Shown: piece after piece, positions 56,371 through 64,000 of the stretch
Position numbering within the stretch: position 1 is the first letter of the stretch
How the letters are laid out: each line of letters begins with the position of its first letter
The notes under the pieces: model-generated
What the model was told of the DNA's origin: nothing
The model's database searches: none
The model's input: the letters and a program-made list of their open reading frames with translations, nothing else
From: Paragemmobacter kunshanensis
GTDB taxonomy: Bacteria > Pseudomonadota > Alphaproteobacteria > Rhodobacterales > Rhodobacteraceae
Assembly (NCBI RefSeq): GCF_011059185.1
Contig: NZ_JAALFE010000019.1
Coordinates: 1 to 64,000, forward strand
Length of the DNA: 64,000 nucleotides
Direction: 5' to 3'
Position numbers and translations under genes: made by a program

Positions 56371-57969
56371 TCAGACCATCATTTCCTTGGTCGCGGTCAA
56401 GCGCAGATCGGGATAGTCCCGCTCCACCCGGTCGATATCCCATCTCAGCCGCGTCAGATAGACCATGTCGCCGTCATTGTCGGTGGCGATATGGCCCTTG
56501 TTGACATTGACGAAGCGGTCCACCTCTTCCTTCGGGCCCGCCACCCAGCGCGCGCTGGTGAATTGCGACGGCTCGAACCGCACCGGCAGGCCGTATTCCT
56601 GTTCGATCCGGCTGGCCAGCACCTCGAATTGCAGCGCCCCCACGACGCCCACGATGAAGCCCGACCCGATCATCGGCTTGAAGACCTTGGCCGCGCCTTC
56701 CTCGGCAAACTGCATCAGCGCCTTTTCCAGATGCTTGGCCTTCATCGGATCGCCCGCCCGCACGCCCTGCAGCAGTTCCGGCGCGAAGGACGGAATGCCG
56801 GTAAAGCGCAGCGCCTCGCCCTCGGTCAGCGCATCCCCGATGCGCAACTGGCCATGGTTCGGAATGCCGATGATGTCGCCCGCCCAGGCCTCTTCGGCCA
56901 GTTCCCGGTCGGCGGCTAGGAACAGAACCGGGTTCGACACCGCCATGATCTTCTTCGACCGCACATGCAGCAGTTTCATGCCCCGCTCGAAATGGCCCGA
57001 GGCGAGGCGCACAAAGGCCACCCGGTCGCGGTGCTTGGGGTCCATGTTGGCCTGCACCTTGAAGACGACGCCCGTCACCGCCGCCTCTTCCGGGGCCACC
57101 TTGCGGCTGGCCGTGGGCTGGGGCTGGGGTTCGGGGCCGTATTTCCCGATCCCGTCCATCAATTCCTTCACGCCAAAGGAATTGATCGCCGATCCGAACC
57201 AGATCGGCGTCATCGACCCGTTCAGCAGCGCCGCGCGGTCAAAGGCGGGCAGCAGTTCCCGCGCCATCTCCAGTTCCTCGCGCAGCTTGGCCAGCAGGCC
57301 CGCCGGCACATGCTCGGCCAGCTTCGGATCCTCCAGCCCGTTGATCTGGATCGTCTCCGCCACCCGGTTCCGATCCGCCCGGTCCATCAGTTCCAGCCGG
57401 TCGTTCAGGATGTCATAACAGCCCAGGAACTCGCGCCCCTGGCCGATGGGCCAACTGGCGGGCGATACGTCGATCGCCAGATTCTCCTGAATCTCGTCGA
57501 TGATCTCGAAGGTGTCGCGCGCCTCGCGGTCCATCTTGTTGCAGAAGGTCAGGATCGGCAGGTCGCGCAAGCGGCAGACCTCGAACAGCTTCTGCGTCTG
57601 GCTTTCCACGCCCTTCGCCCCGTCGATCACCATCACCGCGCAATCCACGGCGGTCAGCGTGCGATAGGTGTCTTCCGAGAAATCGCTGTGGCCGGGCGTA
57701 TCCACCAGATTGAACCGGTACGTCCCGAAATCAAACGACATGGCGCTGGCCGAGACGGAAATCCCCCGCTCCTGCTCCATCTTGATGAAGTCCGACCGCG
57801 TCCGCCGCGCCTCGCCCTTGGCGCGCACCTGACCCGCCATCTGGATCGCGCCCCCGAACAGCAGGAACTTCTCGGTCAGCGTCGTCTTGCCCGCGTCCGG
57901 ATGCGCGATGATGGCAAAGGTCCGGCGGCGGGCGATTTCGGGCGGAAGGGTGGGGCGATTGTCCAGCAT
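56371..57969 (-). CDS. prfC: Peptide chain release factor 3
   Basis: A translational GTPase that recycles RF1/RF2 after termination. The 532 residues show G1 AHPDAGKTTLTEKFLLFG, the G2-region RTRSDFIKMEQERGISVSA, G3 DTPGHSDFSEDTYRT, G4 LTFCNKMDREARDT, and RF3-specific C-terminal blocks such as QFEVLASRIEQEYGLPVRFE. It stands alone on the minus strand. Confidence 0.96.
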   Translation of the reverse strand: MLDNRPTLPPEIARRRTFAIIAHPDAGKTTLTEKFLLFGGAIQMAGQVRAKGEARRTRSDFIKMEQERGISVSASAMSFDFGTYRFNLVDTPGHSDFSEDTYRTLTAVDCAVMVIDGAKGVESQTQKLFEVCRLRDLPILTFCNKMDREARDTFEIIDEIQENLAIDVSPASWPIGQGREFLGCYDILNDRLELMDRADRNRVAETIQINGLEDPKLAEHVPAGLLAKLREELEMARELLPAFDRAALLNGSMTPIWFGSAINSFGVKELMDGIGKYGPEPQPQPTASRKVAPEEAAVTGVVFKVQANMDPKHRDRVAFVRLASGHFERGMKLLHVRSKKIMAVSNPVLFLAADRELAEEAWAGDIIGIPNHGQLRIGDALTEGEALRFTGIPSFAPELLQGVRAGDPMKAKHLEKALMQFAEEGAAKVFKPMIGSGFIVGVVGALQFEVLASRIEQEYGLPVRFEPSQFTSARWVAGPKEEVDRFVNVNKGHIATDNDGDMVYLTRLRWDIDRVERDYPDLRLTATKEMMV

Positions 57970-58099
57970 GCCCGCGCATTAGCCCAAAGCGCGGCGCGCG
58001 TCCACTGGGCCGCAGCGGCCCGCGTGCAGCCGCCACCCTTGCCGCCCCGCGCCCGGGGCGCTAGGCATGGTTCACAACAGGAAAACAGGGGAGATCGAC

Positions 58100-58879
58100 A
58101 TGGATCTGGGCATCCGGGGAAAACGCGCATTGGTCTGTGCCTCGTCCAAGGGGCTCGGCAAGGGCTGCGCCGAGGCGCTGGCCGAAGCGGGGGTTGACCT
58201 GGTCCTGAACGCCCGCGGGGCCGAAGCGCTGGAGGCCACGGCCGCCGCCATCCGCGCCCGCCACAACGTCAATGTCACCGCCATCGCCGCCGACATCACC
58301 ACCGATGAGGGGCGCGACCGCGTGCTGCAGGCCGCGGGCGCGGTGGATATCCTCGTCACCAATGCCGGCGGCCCGCCGCCTGGCATGTGGTCGGACTGGA
58401 CCCGTGACGATTTCATCCGCGCGCTGGATGCCAACATGCTCACGCCCATCGCCCTGATGAAGGCGCTGCTGCCGGGGATGATCGAGCGGAAATGGGGCCG
58501 CGTGGTCAACATCACCTCGCAATCGGTGAAGGCGCCGATCGCCGTGCTGGGCCTGTCGAATTCCGCCCGGGCGGGGCTGACGGGCTATGTCGCGGGCACC
58601 TCGCGCCAGGTCGCGCCCTTCGGCGTGACGATCAACAACCTTCTGCCCGGCATCCATGCCACGGATCGCGCCACCTCGCTCGACCAGGGCGTGATGAAGG
58701 CCGAAGGCATCGGCATGGAAGAGGCCCGCGCCCGGCGCGAAGCCACGATCCCCGCCCGCCGCTACGGCGACCCGGCCGAATTCGGCGCGGCCTGCGCCTT
58801 TCTCTGCTCGCAGAAGGCGGGCTTCATCGTCGGGCAGAACATCCTGCTCGATGGTGGCCAGACCCTCGCGACCCTCTGA
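58100..58879 (+). CDS. SDR-like oxidoreductase lacking the usual catalytic Tyr-Lys pair
   Basis: A 259-residue Rossmann protein. The nucleotide loop reads CASSKGLGKGCAEALAEAG in place of TGxxxGIG, and NAGGPPPG replaces NAGG/NNAG. VVNITSQSVKAP keeps the Ser region, but the YxxxK segment reads GLSNSARAGLTGY, with Ser and Arg where Tyr and Lys stand. A known SDR-like subgroup close to beta-ketoacyl-ACP reductase has this pattern, from general knowledge. It may have altered or no redox activity. AGGGGAG supports the ATG at 58100. Triloop palindromes follow the gene. Confidence 0.8.
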   Translation: MDLGIRGKRALVCASSKGLGKGCAEALAEAGVDLVLNARGAEALEATAAAIRARHNVNVTAIAADITTDEGRDRVLQAAGAVDILVTNAGGPPPGMWSDWTRDDFIRALDANMLTPIALMKALLPGMIERKWGRVVNITSQSVKAPIAVLGLSNSARAGLTGYVAGTSRQVAPFGVTINNLLPGIHATDRATSLDQGVMKAEGIGMEEARARREATIPARRYGDPAEFGAACAFLCSQKAGFIVGQNILLDGGQTLATL

Positions 58880-58885
58880 CAGGGC

Positions 58886-58992
58886 GAAAATTTTTCGTCG
58901 AAAAATTTTCCGGCGGGGGCCGTGCCCCCGCCAGCCCGCCCCGAGAAGGCCCGCGCCAGCGCGGGCCGAAAATTTTTCGGAGAAAAATTTTC
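58886..58992. repeat. Composite of two A/T palindromes and two GC hairpins
   Basis: GAAAATTTTTC-GTC-GAAAAATTTTC (58886-58910) and GAAAATTTTTC-GGA-GAAAAATTTTC (58968-58992) flank two GC hairpins: GGCGGGGGC-CGT-GCCCCCGCC (58912-58932) and GGCCCGCGC-CA-GCGCGGGCC (58948-58967). The stems are perfect. The block starts seven bases after the SDR stop and ends 93 bases before the ABC ATPase gene. It could end the SDR transcript. Confidence 0.85.
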
Positions 58993-59085
58993 ACGCCCCG
59001 GCAGGCCGCAGGACATGGTGCCTCCGGCTTGCCCTGTCCTGTCCCGGCTGATAGGCAGAATTCCGATCAATTCCCTAGGAATAGA

Positions 59086-60174
59086 ATGCCCGACCCCTCC
59101 CCCCCGCGCCTCGAGATCTGCAACCTGACCCGCGCCTTCGGCGGCAGGCCGGTGGTGGACGACGTGTCGCTCAGCGTCGCGGCGGGGCAGGTGACCTGCC
59201 TGCTCGGCCCGTCGGGCTGTGGCAAATCGACGACGCTGCGCATGATCGCGGGCGTGGAGCAGCCCGATGCCGGCATCATCCGCATCGACGGCCAGCCCGT
59301 CTGCGGCGATGGCCCGACGCGCCCGCCCGAGGCGCGCTCGGTCGGACTCATGTTCCAGGATTTCGCGCTCTTTCCGCATCTGACCGTGGCGCAGAATGTG
59401 GCCTTCGGCCTGCCGCGCGACAGGGCGCTGCAGGCGCGGCGGGTGGAGGAACTGCTCGAACGGGTGAACCTCACCGGCTATGGCCCCAAGCATCCGCATC
59501 AGCTTTCGGGCGGCGAACAGCAGCGCGTGGCCCTTGCCCGCGCTTTGGCCCCGCGCCCCAGGGTCATGCTGATGGACGAACCCTTCTCCGGCCTCGACAA
59601 CCGCCTGCGCGACGGCATCCGCGATGCCACGCTGGACCTGCTGAAGGAGGAAGGCACCGCCGTCCTCCTCGTCACCCATGAACCGGACGAGGCGATGCGC
59701 ATGGCCGACGAGATCGCGCTGATGCGCGGCGGCCGCATCGTGCAGCGCGGCGCGCCCTACAACATCTACAACGCCCCCGTGGACAAGGCCGCCGCCGCCT
59801 TCTTCTCGGACATCAACGTGATCCGCGGCACCTCGCGCGGGGCGCTGACCGATACGCCCTTCGGTGCCTTCCTCACCCCCGGCCATGCCGACGGGGCCGA
59901 GGTGGAGATCGTCATCCGCCCCCAGCACCTCAAGATCGATTTCGATCGCGGCGGGCGCGGCCCCAATCCAACCGCCCAGGACGGCACCCCCGCGCGCGGC
60001 GTGATCCAGCGCGCGCGCTATCTGGGCCGGGAATCGCTGGTGGATTTCCGGATGGAGCATGACGGCTCCATCCTTACCGCCAGCGTGCCGGGCGTCTTCC
60101 TGCCCAAACCGGGCACCGCGCTCTGGCTGATGATCCGGCGCGACCGCTGCTTCGTCTTCCCTGTCAGCCGCTGA
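59086..60174 (+). CDS. ABC transporter ATP-binding protein, FbpC/PotA type, without partner genes
   Basis: A 362-residue ATPase with a C-terminal TOBE-like domain, similar to those of ferric iron, spermidine/putrescine or thiamine importers. Walker A LLGPSGCGKSTTLRMIAG, Q-loop MFQDFALFPHLTV, signature QLSGGEQQRVALARAL, Walker B VMLMDEPFSGLDNRLRD, H-loop LLVTHEPDEAMRMA. The accessory domain has VIRPQHLKIDFDRGG at ~285. No permease or binding-protein gene lies beside it, so its transporter must be elsewhere. TAGGAA is a modest ribosome site. Its end overlaps the convergent yafY-type gene by 11 bases. Confidence 0.88.
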   Translation: MPDPSPPRLEICNLTRAFGGRPVVDDVSLSVAAGQVTCLLGPSGCGKSTTLRMIAGVEQPDAGIIRIDGQPVCGDGPTRPPEARSVGLMFQDFALFPHLTVAQNVAFGLPRDRALQARRVEELLERVNLTGYGPKHPHQLSGGEQQRVALARALAPRPRVMLMDEPFSGLDNRLRDGIRDATLDLLKEEGTAVLLVTHEPDEAMRMADEIALMRGGRIVQRGAPYNIYNAPVDKAAAAFFSDINVIRGTSRGALTDTPFGAFLTPGHADGAEVEIVIRPQHLKIDFDRGGRGPNPTAQDGTPARGVIQRARYLGRESLVDFRMEHDGSILTASVPGVFLPKPGTALWLMIRRDRCFVFPVSR

Positions 60175-60844
60175 TCCCCATCCGCGCCCGCCACGCCGCC
60201 AGATCGCGCCCTGCCTCAGGTGCCTGAACACGCCCCGTGTCGTGCAGGCTGGCAATCCGGTCCACCCGGAAACTGCGGAAATCCCCCCGCGTCTCGCACC
60301 ATGCGGCCAGCGTCCAGACCCGCCCCCAGAACTCCAGGACAAGCGGCCGCACCTCCCGACGGGACTTTCGCCCCTCGCCATCCGCATAGGCCAGCTCCAT
60401 CACAGCCCCCAGCCGTATCGCGCGCCGCAGGTCCGGCAGATGCCGGGCTGCGGCCAGCGCCTCCTCGCCCGGAAAGATCCAGACCGGCGGCTCCGCCCGC
60501 GTCGCCCGCGATGCGGGCAGCACCGCCATGATCTTGCCCGACAGCCGCTCCACCGCCCCGGCCATCCCCGGATCCGCACCCTCAGCCAGCAACCGCAATG
60601 CCAGGATCAGCGCCTCCGTCTCCTCTTCCGTCAGCGTCAGCGGAGGTAAGGTGATCGGCTCGCGCAGGATGTAACCCACGCCCCGCTCACCCTCCACCGG
60701 CAGGCCCCCGGCGATCAGCGTCGCCATGTCCCGCCACAGCGTGCGGGTGGAAACCTCCAGCCGCCCGGCCATGTCGCGGGCGGTGTGCAACCGCCCGTCG
60801 CGCAGGATCTGGATCAGGTCGAACAGGCGGTCTGTGCGGCGCAT
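60164..60844 (-). CDS. YafY-type HTH/WYL transcriptional regulator
   Basis: A 226-residue regulator: an N-terminal winged HTH (RRTDRLFDLIQILRDGRLHT, ARDMAGRLEVSTRTLWRDMA, VEGERGVGYIL) and a C-terminal WYL-like ligand-sensing domain from ~135 (LGAVMELAYADGEGRKSRRE, VRPLVLEFWGRVWTLAAWCE, FRVDRIASL). It is probably a repressor or activator responding to a small molecule. The ATG at 60844 has no ribosome site, and a TTG two codons earlier is the alternative. It lies downstream of a short exported ABM-like gene and a truncated paralogue at 61333. Confidence 0.82.
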   Translation of the reverse strand: MRRTDRLFDLIQILRDGRLHTARDMAGRLEVSTRTLWRDMATLIAGGLPVEGERGVGYILREPITLPPLTLTEEETEALILALRLLAEGADPGMAGAVERLSGKIMAVLPASRATRAEPPVWIFPGEEALAAARHLPDLRRAIRLGAVMELAYADGEGRKSRREVRPLVLEFWGRVWTLAAWCETRGDFRSFRVDRIASLHDTGRVQAPEAGRDLAAWRARMGISG

Positions 60845-60875
60845 GGGCAAAGCGTGGCGGGGCAGGGCGCGCCCG

Positions 60876-61262
60876 TCAATCCATCGCGAAGGCCAGCGCC
60901 TCGTGGCGCATCACAACGCTGGAACCGTCGATCATCGCCATGAAGGGGCCAAAGGCGGGGACCTCCATCATCGCCGCGGCCGCCGCCTGCGCGCTGGCCG
61001 CATCGCGCCATTCCACCCAGTCGGTCCATTGCCCATCCGCCCCCAGCACCAGCCGCCGCCGCAGGAAACCGGGCTGCCCTCGCAAGGGCGCCTCGGTCGC
61101 GCGCGCCGCCTCCAGAAATGCCGCAGGCTCGCTGCCTGCCACAAGACGAAAGGTCACGACCTCCACACAGGGCGCAACGCCCCCGCGCCCGCCATCGGCA
61201 GGGGCGGGCAGCGGCAGCACCGTCAGGGCGGCAATCAGCGAAACGGTCAGTCTCCGGCGCAT
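60876..61262 (-). CDS. Small exported protein with antibiotic-biosynthesis-monooxygenase-like fold
   Basis: A 128-residue protein. The N-terminal MRRRLTVSLIAALTVLPLPAPA resembles a signal peptide; the rest has the ferredoxin-like dimeric barrel pattern (EVVTFRLVAGSEPAAFLEAA, FLRRRLVLGADGQWTDWVEW, FMAMIDGSSVVMRHEALAF). A role in redox or stress is common for such folds but cannot be assigned. GAGAGGAG precedes the ATG. It lies between two YafY-type regulator genes on the same strand and may be their target. Confidence 0.6.
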   Translation of the reverse strand: MRRRLTVSLIAALTVLPLPAPADGGRGGVAPCVEVVTFRLVAGSEPAAFLEAARATEAPLRGQPGFLRRRLVLGADGQWTDWVEWRDAASAQAAAAAMMEVPAFGPFMAMIDGSSVVMRHEALAFAMD

Positions 61263-61332
61263 GGGTCTCTCCTCTCAAGGCTCCGATGCCCCCTTTTGCC
61301 AGACCCCAACCGACATCCCCTGTCAGCAGCCT

Positions 61333-61689
61333 TCACCCCGCCGTCTCGATCCCCGCCTGCGGCATCAGCGTGGCCACCTTGCCCAAGAGCATCCGCGCCG
61401 CCCGGGCGCGGGGATTGGCCTCGTCCTCGGCCACATGGCGCAGCCCTTCCACCAGCGCCTCCAGCTCATCCACCGTCAGCAGCGTGGGCGGCAGCATCAG
61501 GGGCGAGCGCAGGATATATCCCAGCCCCCGCTCCCCCTCCACCGGCAGGCCGGTTCGCGCCATCACCGCCATGTCGCGCCAGATCGTGCGGGTGGAGACC
61601 CCCACCGCCGCCGCCAGTTCCGCGGCCGTATGCAGCCGCCCGTCGCGCATGATCTGGATCAGATCGTAAAGACGGTCATCGCGTTTCAT
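61333..61689 (-). CDS. Truncated YafY-type regulator (HTH only)
   Basis: A 118-residue paralogue of the regulator at 60164. The HTH is intact (KRDDRLYDLIQIMRDGRLHT, AAELAAAVGVSTRTIWRDMA, VEGERGLGYILRSPLMLPPT), followed by the helical linker, but the ~110-residue WYL domain is absent and the frame ends at QAGIETAG. No remnant of WYL is visible downstream. It could bind the operator without sensing a ligand, or be a decayed copy. AGGACC precedes the ATG, and a perfect inverted repeat lies 22 bases upstream. Confidence 0.7.
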   Translation of the reverse strand: MKRDDRLYDLIQIMRDGRLHTAAELAAAVGVSTRTIWRDMAVMARTGLPVEGERGLGYILRSPLMLPPTLLTVDELEALVEGLRHVAEDEANPRARAARMLLGKVATLMPQAGIETAG

Positions 61690-61710
61690 CTGGTCCTTCC
61701 GCAGGCTGCT

Positions 61711-61730
61711 ACTGACAAAATACTGTCAGT
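61711..61730. promoter_or_regulatory. Operator-like inverted repeat ACTGACA-N6-TGTCAGT
   Basis: Perfect seven-base arms separated by six bases, 22 bases upstream of the HTH-only regulator's start. The A/T-rich spacer and the position suit autoregulation by the YafY-type proteins nearby. It is also about 28 bases upstream of the candidate tatA -35 box. Confidence 0.6.
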
Positions 61731-61757
61731 TGAACCGCGGCGAAACCCCATTCCCCT

Positions 61758-61786
61758 TTGAAGCGCGCGGAAAGCGGGCCTAAACA
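61758..61786 (+). promoter_or_regulatory. Candidate promoter for tatABC
   Basis: TTGAAG (61758-61763) and TAAACA (61781-61786) are 17 bases apart, giving a start about 50 bases before the tatA ATG. Matches are partial. Confidence 0.35.
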
Positions 61787-61841
61787 TCACCCTCAGAACG
61801 GGGATCGGGCCCGCCACGGGCCCCTACGGATGGAGCTGACC

Positions 61842-62060
61842 ATGTTCAACAATATCGGCCCGATGGGCCTGATCCTGATCGCGATCGTCGTGCTTGTGCT
61901 GTTCGGGCGCGGCAAGGTCTCGTCGCTGATGGGCGAGGTGGGCAAAGGCATCACCGCCTTCAAGAAGGGCGTGAACGACGGCAAGGCCGAGCTTGAGAAT
62001 GAAAGCGCCGAGGTCGCACGCGACGTGACGCCCGCCGCCGCCGACAAGGACAAGGCCTGA
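61842..62060 (+). CDS. tatA: Sec-independent protein translocase subunit TatA
   Basis: A 72-residue pore-forming subunit of the twin-arginine translocase. One membrane helix ([17 protein letters not shown]) leads to the FGRGK hinge and an amphipathic helix ([16 protein letters not shown]), then a short acidic/Lys tail. GGAG supports the ATG at 61842; an upstream in-frame ATG at 61830 would itself lie in the ribosome site. Confidence 0.94.
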   Translation: MFNNIGPMGLILIAIVVLVLFGRGKVSSLMGEVGKGITAFKKGVNDGKAELENESAEVARDVTPAAADKDKA

Positions 62061-62104
62061 ACCCGGCCCTTCACTGCAGGCCCTGACAGGACGGAGAGAC
62101 AGGC

Positions 62105-62776
62105 ATGGATTTCGGATGGGCGGAACTGCTCGTCATCGGGGTGGTGGCGCTGATCGTCATCGGCCCCAAGGACTTGCCCGAAATGTTCCGCACCCTTGGC
62201 CGCTTCACCGCCAAGGCGCGCTCCATGGCGCGCGAGTTTTCGCGGGCCATGGAACAGGCGGCCAAGGAATCCGGCGTCGATGACGTGGCAAAGGATCTGC
62301 GCAAGGTGACCTCGCCCAAGGCGATGGGCCTGGATGCGGTGAAAAGTGCCGCCGACAAGTTCGAGAAATGGGATCCGCTGAAGAACGCGGCCAAACCCAC
62401 CAGCCCGCCGCCCGCCCGCGTGCCCCCGGTAACCCCGGCAACGCCAGCCGTCACCCCGGCTGCCGCCGCACCGGTGGCCGCGCCTGCCGCGCCCGCAACC
62501 CCGGCCCCGGCCCCCGCCCCGCAACCCGGCCCCGCCACCCGGGCGCTTGCCGAAAAGCAGGCGCAGAAAGCCGCCATCGCGAAAGAGGCCGCGGCCAGAC
62601 TGCGCGCCGTCGATGCCGGTGAAGCCGCGCCCGCCGCCGCCCCGGCGGCGCCCCCGGCCAAGGCCCCGCGCAAGGCGCCCGCAGCCAAGGCCGCAACGCC
62701 CAAGGCGGCCGCTGCGCCAGAGGCAAAGCCCGCCAAGGCCCCCCGGGCCCGCAAATCCGAGGACAAGCCCGCATGA
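62105..62776 (+). CDS. tatB: Sec-independent protein translocase subunit TatB
   Basis: Forms the receptor with TatC. The 223 residues begin [27 protein letters not shown], the TatB helix and GP-K-LP signature, followed by the amphipathic helix [22 protein letters not shown]. From ~95 there is a long Ala/Pro tail with Lys-rich end ([20 protein letters not shown]), likely disordered. AGAGACAGGC precedes the ATG, and it overlaps tatC (ATGA). Confidence 0.93.
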   Translation: MDFGWAELLVIGVVALIVIGPKDLPEMFRTLGRFTAKARSMAREFSRAMEQAAKESGVDDVAKDLRKVTSPKAMGLDAVKSAADKFEKWDPLKNAAKPTSPPPARVPPVTPATPAVTPAAAAPVAAPAAPATPAPAPAPQPGPATRALAEKQAQKAAIAKEAAARLRAVDAGEAAPAAAPAAPPAKAPRKAPAAKAATPKAAAAPEAKPAKAPRARKSEDKPA

Positions 62777-63648
62777 GCGCCGGACAGGACGATATCGACG
62801 ACAGCTCCGCCCCGCTGATCGAACACCTCGCGGAACTTCGCAACCGGATCCTCTATTCGCTTGCGGCCTTCATCGTGGCGATGGTGCTGTGCTTCACCGT
62901 CTGGAACCCGATCTTCAACTTCCTGACCCATCCGATCTGCGATGCGCTGGCCGAACGCCAGCAGGATTGCGGGCTGGTGCTGATCAAGCTGCAGGAAGGC
63001 TTCTTCGTCGCGGTCAAGATCTCGGTCCTAGGCGGCTTTGCCCTGTCCTTCCCGATCATCGCCTTCCAGCTCTGGCGCTTTGTCGCGCCCGGTCTTTACC
63101 GGTCCGAAAAGCAGGCCTTCCTGCCCTTCCTTCTTGCCTCTCCGATCATGTTCTTCATCGGCGCGGCCTTCGCCTATTACGTCGTTCTTCCCATCGCCTT
63201 CAATTTCTTCCTGAACTTCCAGCAGAATTTCGGGGGCGATGCCGCCTCGGGCGTGGTGGGCGAGGATGCGCCTGCGGGCATCGTCTTCCAGGGCTCGATG
63301 GAACAGTATCTCTCGCTGACCACAAGCTTCGTGCTGGCCTTCGGCCTCTGCTTCCAGCTTCCGGTCCTTCTCACGCTGATGGGCAAGGCAGGGCTTGTCA
63401 CCTCGCGCGGGCTGGCGGCCATGCGCCGCTATGCCATCGTCCTCATCCTTGTCGTCGCGGCCCTTGTCACCCCGCCCGACGTCATGTCGCAACTCATCAT
63501 GTTCGGGGCGATCTACCCGCTTTACGAAGTGTCCATCCTCCTGATCCGCCGCATCGAACGCCAGCGCGAGGCGCGGATGCGCGCCGATGGCACCTGGATC
63601 GACGAGGATGAGGAAACAGACGAAACCGAACCCGCGACCAAGGCATGA
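62773..63648 (+). CDS. tatC: Sec-independent protein translocase subunit TatC
   Basis: A six-helix membrane protein, 291 residues, that recognises the twin-Arg signal. Typical are [20 protein letters not shown] near the start, [19 protein letters not shown] at ~97-115 and [22 protein letters not shown] near the end. A charged tail follows ([14 protein letters not shown]). The stop overlaps the next gene's start. Confidence 0.96.
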   Translation: MSAGQDDIDDSSAPLIEHLAELRNRILYSLAAFIVAMVLCFTVWNPIFNFLTHPICDALAERQQDCGLVLIKLQEGFFVAVKISVLGGFALSFPIIAFQLWRFVAPGLYRSEKQAFLPFLLASPIMFFIGAAFAYYVVLPIAFNFFLNFQQNFGGDAASGVVGEDAPAGIVFQGSMEQYLSLTTSFVLAFGLCFQLPVLLTLMGKAGLVTSRGLAAMRRYAIVLILVVAALVTPPDVMSQLIMFGAIYPLYEVSILLIRRIERQREARMRADGTWIDEDEETDETEPATKA

Positions 63649-64000
63649 CCGAAGACCTTCTCGCCCGCATCGCCGCCGCGCTGGAGCGGATGGCCCCGGC
63701 CCCGATGCCCGCCCCGGATTTCTCGGCCGAGGCCTTTGCCTGGCATACCGATCCCGATCGCCTTGAACCCGTCACCCGGGTCTCGCGGGTGGATATCGGC
63801 CTTCTGGTGGGCGTGAACCGCTCGCGCGACACGCTGGTGGAAAATACCCGCCACTTTGCCCGGGGCCTGCCTGCCAACAACGCGCTGCTCTGGGGCGCGC
63901 GTGGCATGGGGAAATCCTCGCTCGTCAAGGCGGTGCATGCCGCGATCCGCGCCGAAGGGCATGATCTGAAGATCGTCGAACTCAGCCGCGAGGATCTGCC
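63645..64000 (+). CDS. ATPase of the DUF815 family (partial, runs off right edge)
   Basis: The first 118 residues of a P-loop protein. After an N-terminal helical part ([18 protein letters not shown]) and [20 protein letters not shown], Walker A is [19 protein letters not shown] at ~83, then [11 protein letters not shown]. This agrees with the DUF815 AAA+-like family common in alphaproteobacteria, of unknown function. It overlaps tatC by four bases. The rest lies outside the window. Confidence 0.78.
   Translation, partial: MTEDLLARIAAALERMAPAPMPAPDFSAEAFAWHTDPDRLEPVTRVSRVDIGLLVGVNRSRDTLVENTRHFARGLPANNALLWGARGMGKSSLVKAVHAAIRAEGHDLKIVELSREDL

Noticed and set aside
62390-62770. Tandem DNA repeat in the tatB 3' half
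   Set aside because: The Ala/Pro/Lys run is low-complexity coding sequence without a fixed repeat unit, common in TatB tails.

Overview
The window is a GC-rich stretch of chromosome from an alphaproteobacterium, most likely of the Rhodobacterales (Rhodobacter/Paracoccus group). The evidence is the 14-gene complex I operon broken up by small accessory genes and ending in birA, coaX and ribonuclease J, the DUF5337/DUF5333-type genes, the strong third-position G/C bias, and the dispersed 3' elements ending in GTATTTTT...GATGAAG. No rRNA, tRNA, CRISPR array, prophage or complete insertion sequence was seen.

Layout. 1-2211: tryptophan catabolism on the minus strand; kynU is intact, but kynA loses its last ~50 residues at a junction near position 150. 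2466-7577: an ICMT-like membrane protein preceded by two G-quadruplex motifs, pntAB transhydrogenase, and a DUF3422 membrane protein. 7658-13442 (minus): a five-gene peptide ABC importer with the ATPase genes first. 13645-19182 (plus): an ArgE-like deacylase, an FAD amine oxidoreductase, a YegD-like Hsp70, an M20 amidohydrolase and a DUF1304 protein. 19179-21541 (minus): cydAB-type quinol oxidase. 21776-26933 (minus): moaA, alkD-like, glmS, glmU. 27030-28918 (plus): phosphatase and DegT aminotransferase. 29096-29596 (minus): creA.

29924-52534 (plus) is one long, tightly packed operon: nuoABC, a sulfotransferase-like gene, nuoDE, an HhH-domain membrane protein, a DUF5337 protein, nuoF, an A/T-richer foreign-looking gene, three envelope or small genes, two tiny ORFs, nuoG, a lipoprotein, nuoHI, a carboxymuconolactone-decarboxylase-like protein, nuoJ, a lipoprotein, nuoKLMN, birA, coaX and rnj. 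It ends at a 38-bp perfect palindrome shared with a convergent DEAD-box helicase gene. NuoL carries a His-rich loop and an Ala/Glu/His-rich insert. Beyond this lie two linked genes of unknown function, prfC, an SDR-like protein without the usual catalytic residues, an orphan FbpC-type ABC ATPase, a YafY/WYL regulator with a truncated paralogue, tatABC, and the start of an ATPase gene cut by the right edge.

The energy genes form a respiratory theme: proton-coupled transhydrogenase, complex I, a bd-type oxidase, and Tat export for cofactor-bearing proteins. The most unusual non-coding feature is a family of A/T-stem palindromes, nearly all with a C-GNA-G triloop on one strand. They are often paired in opposite orientation around GC hairpins, and all lie in gaps after gene ends.
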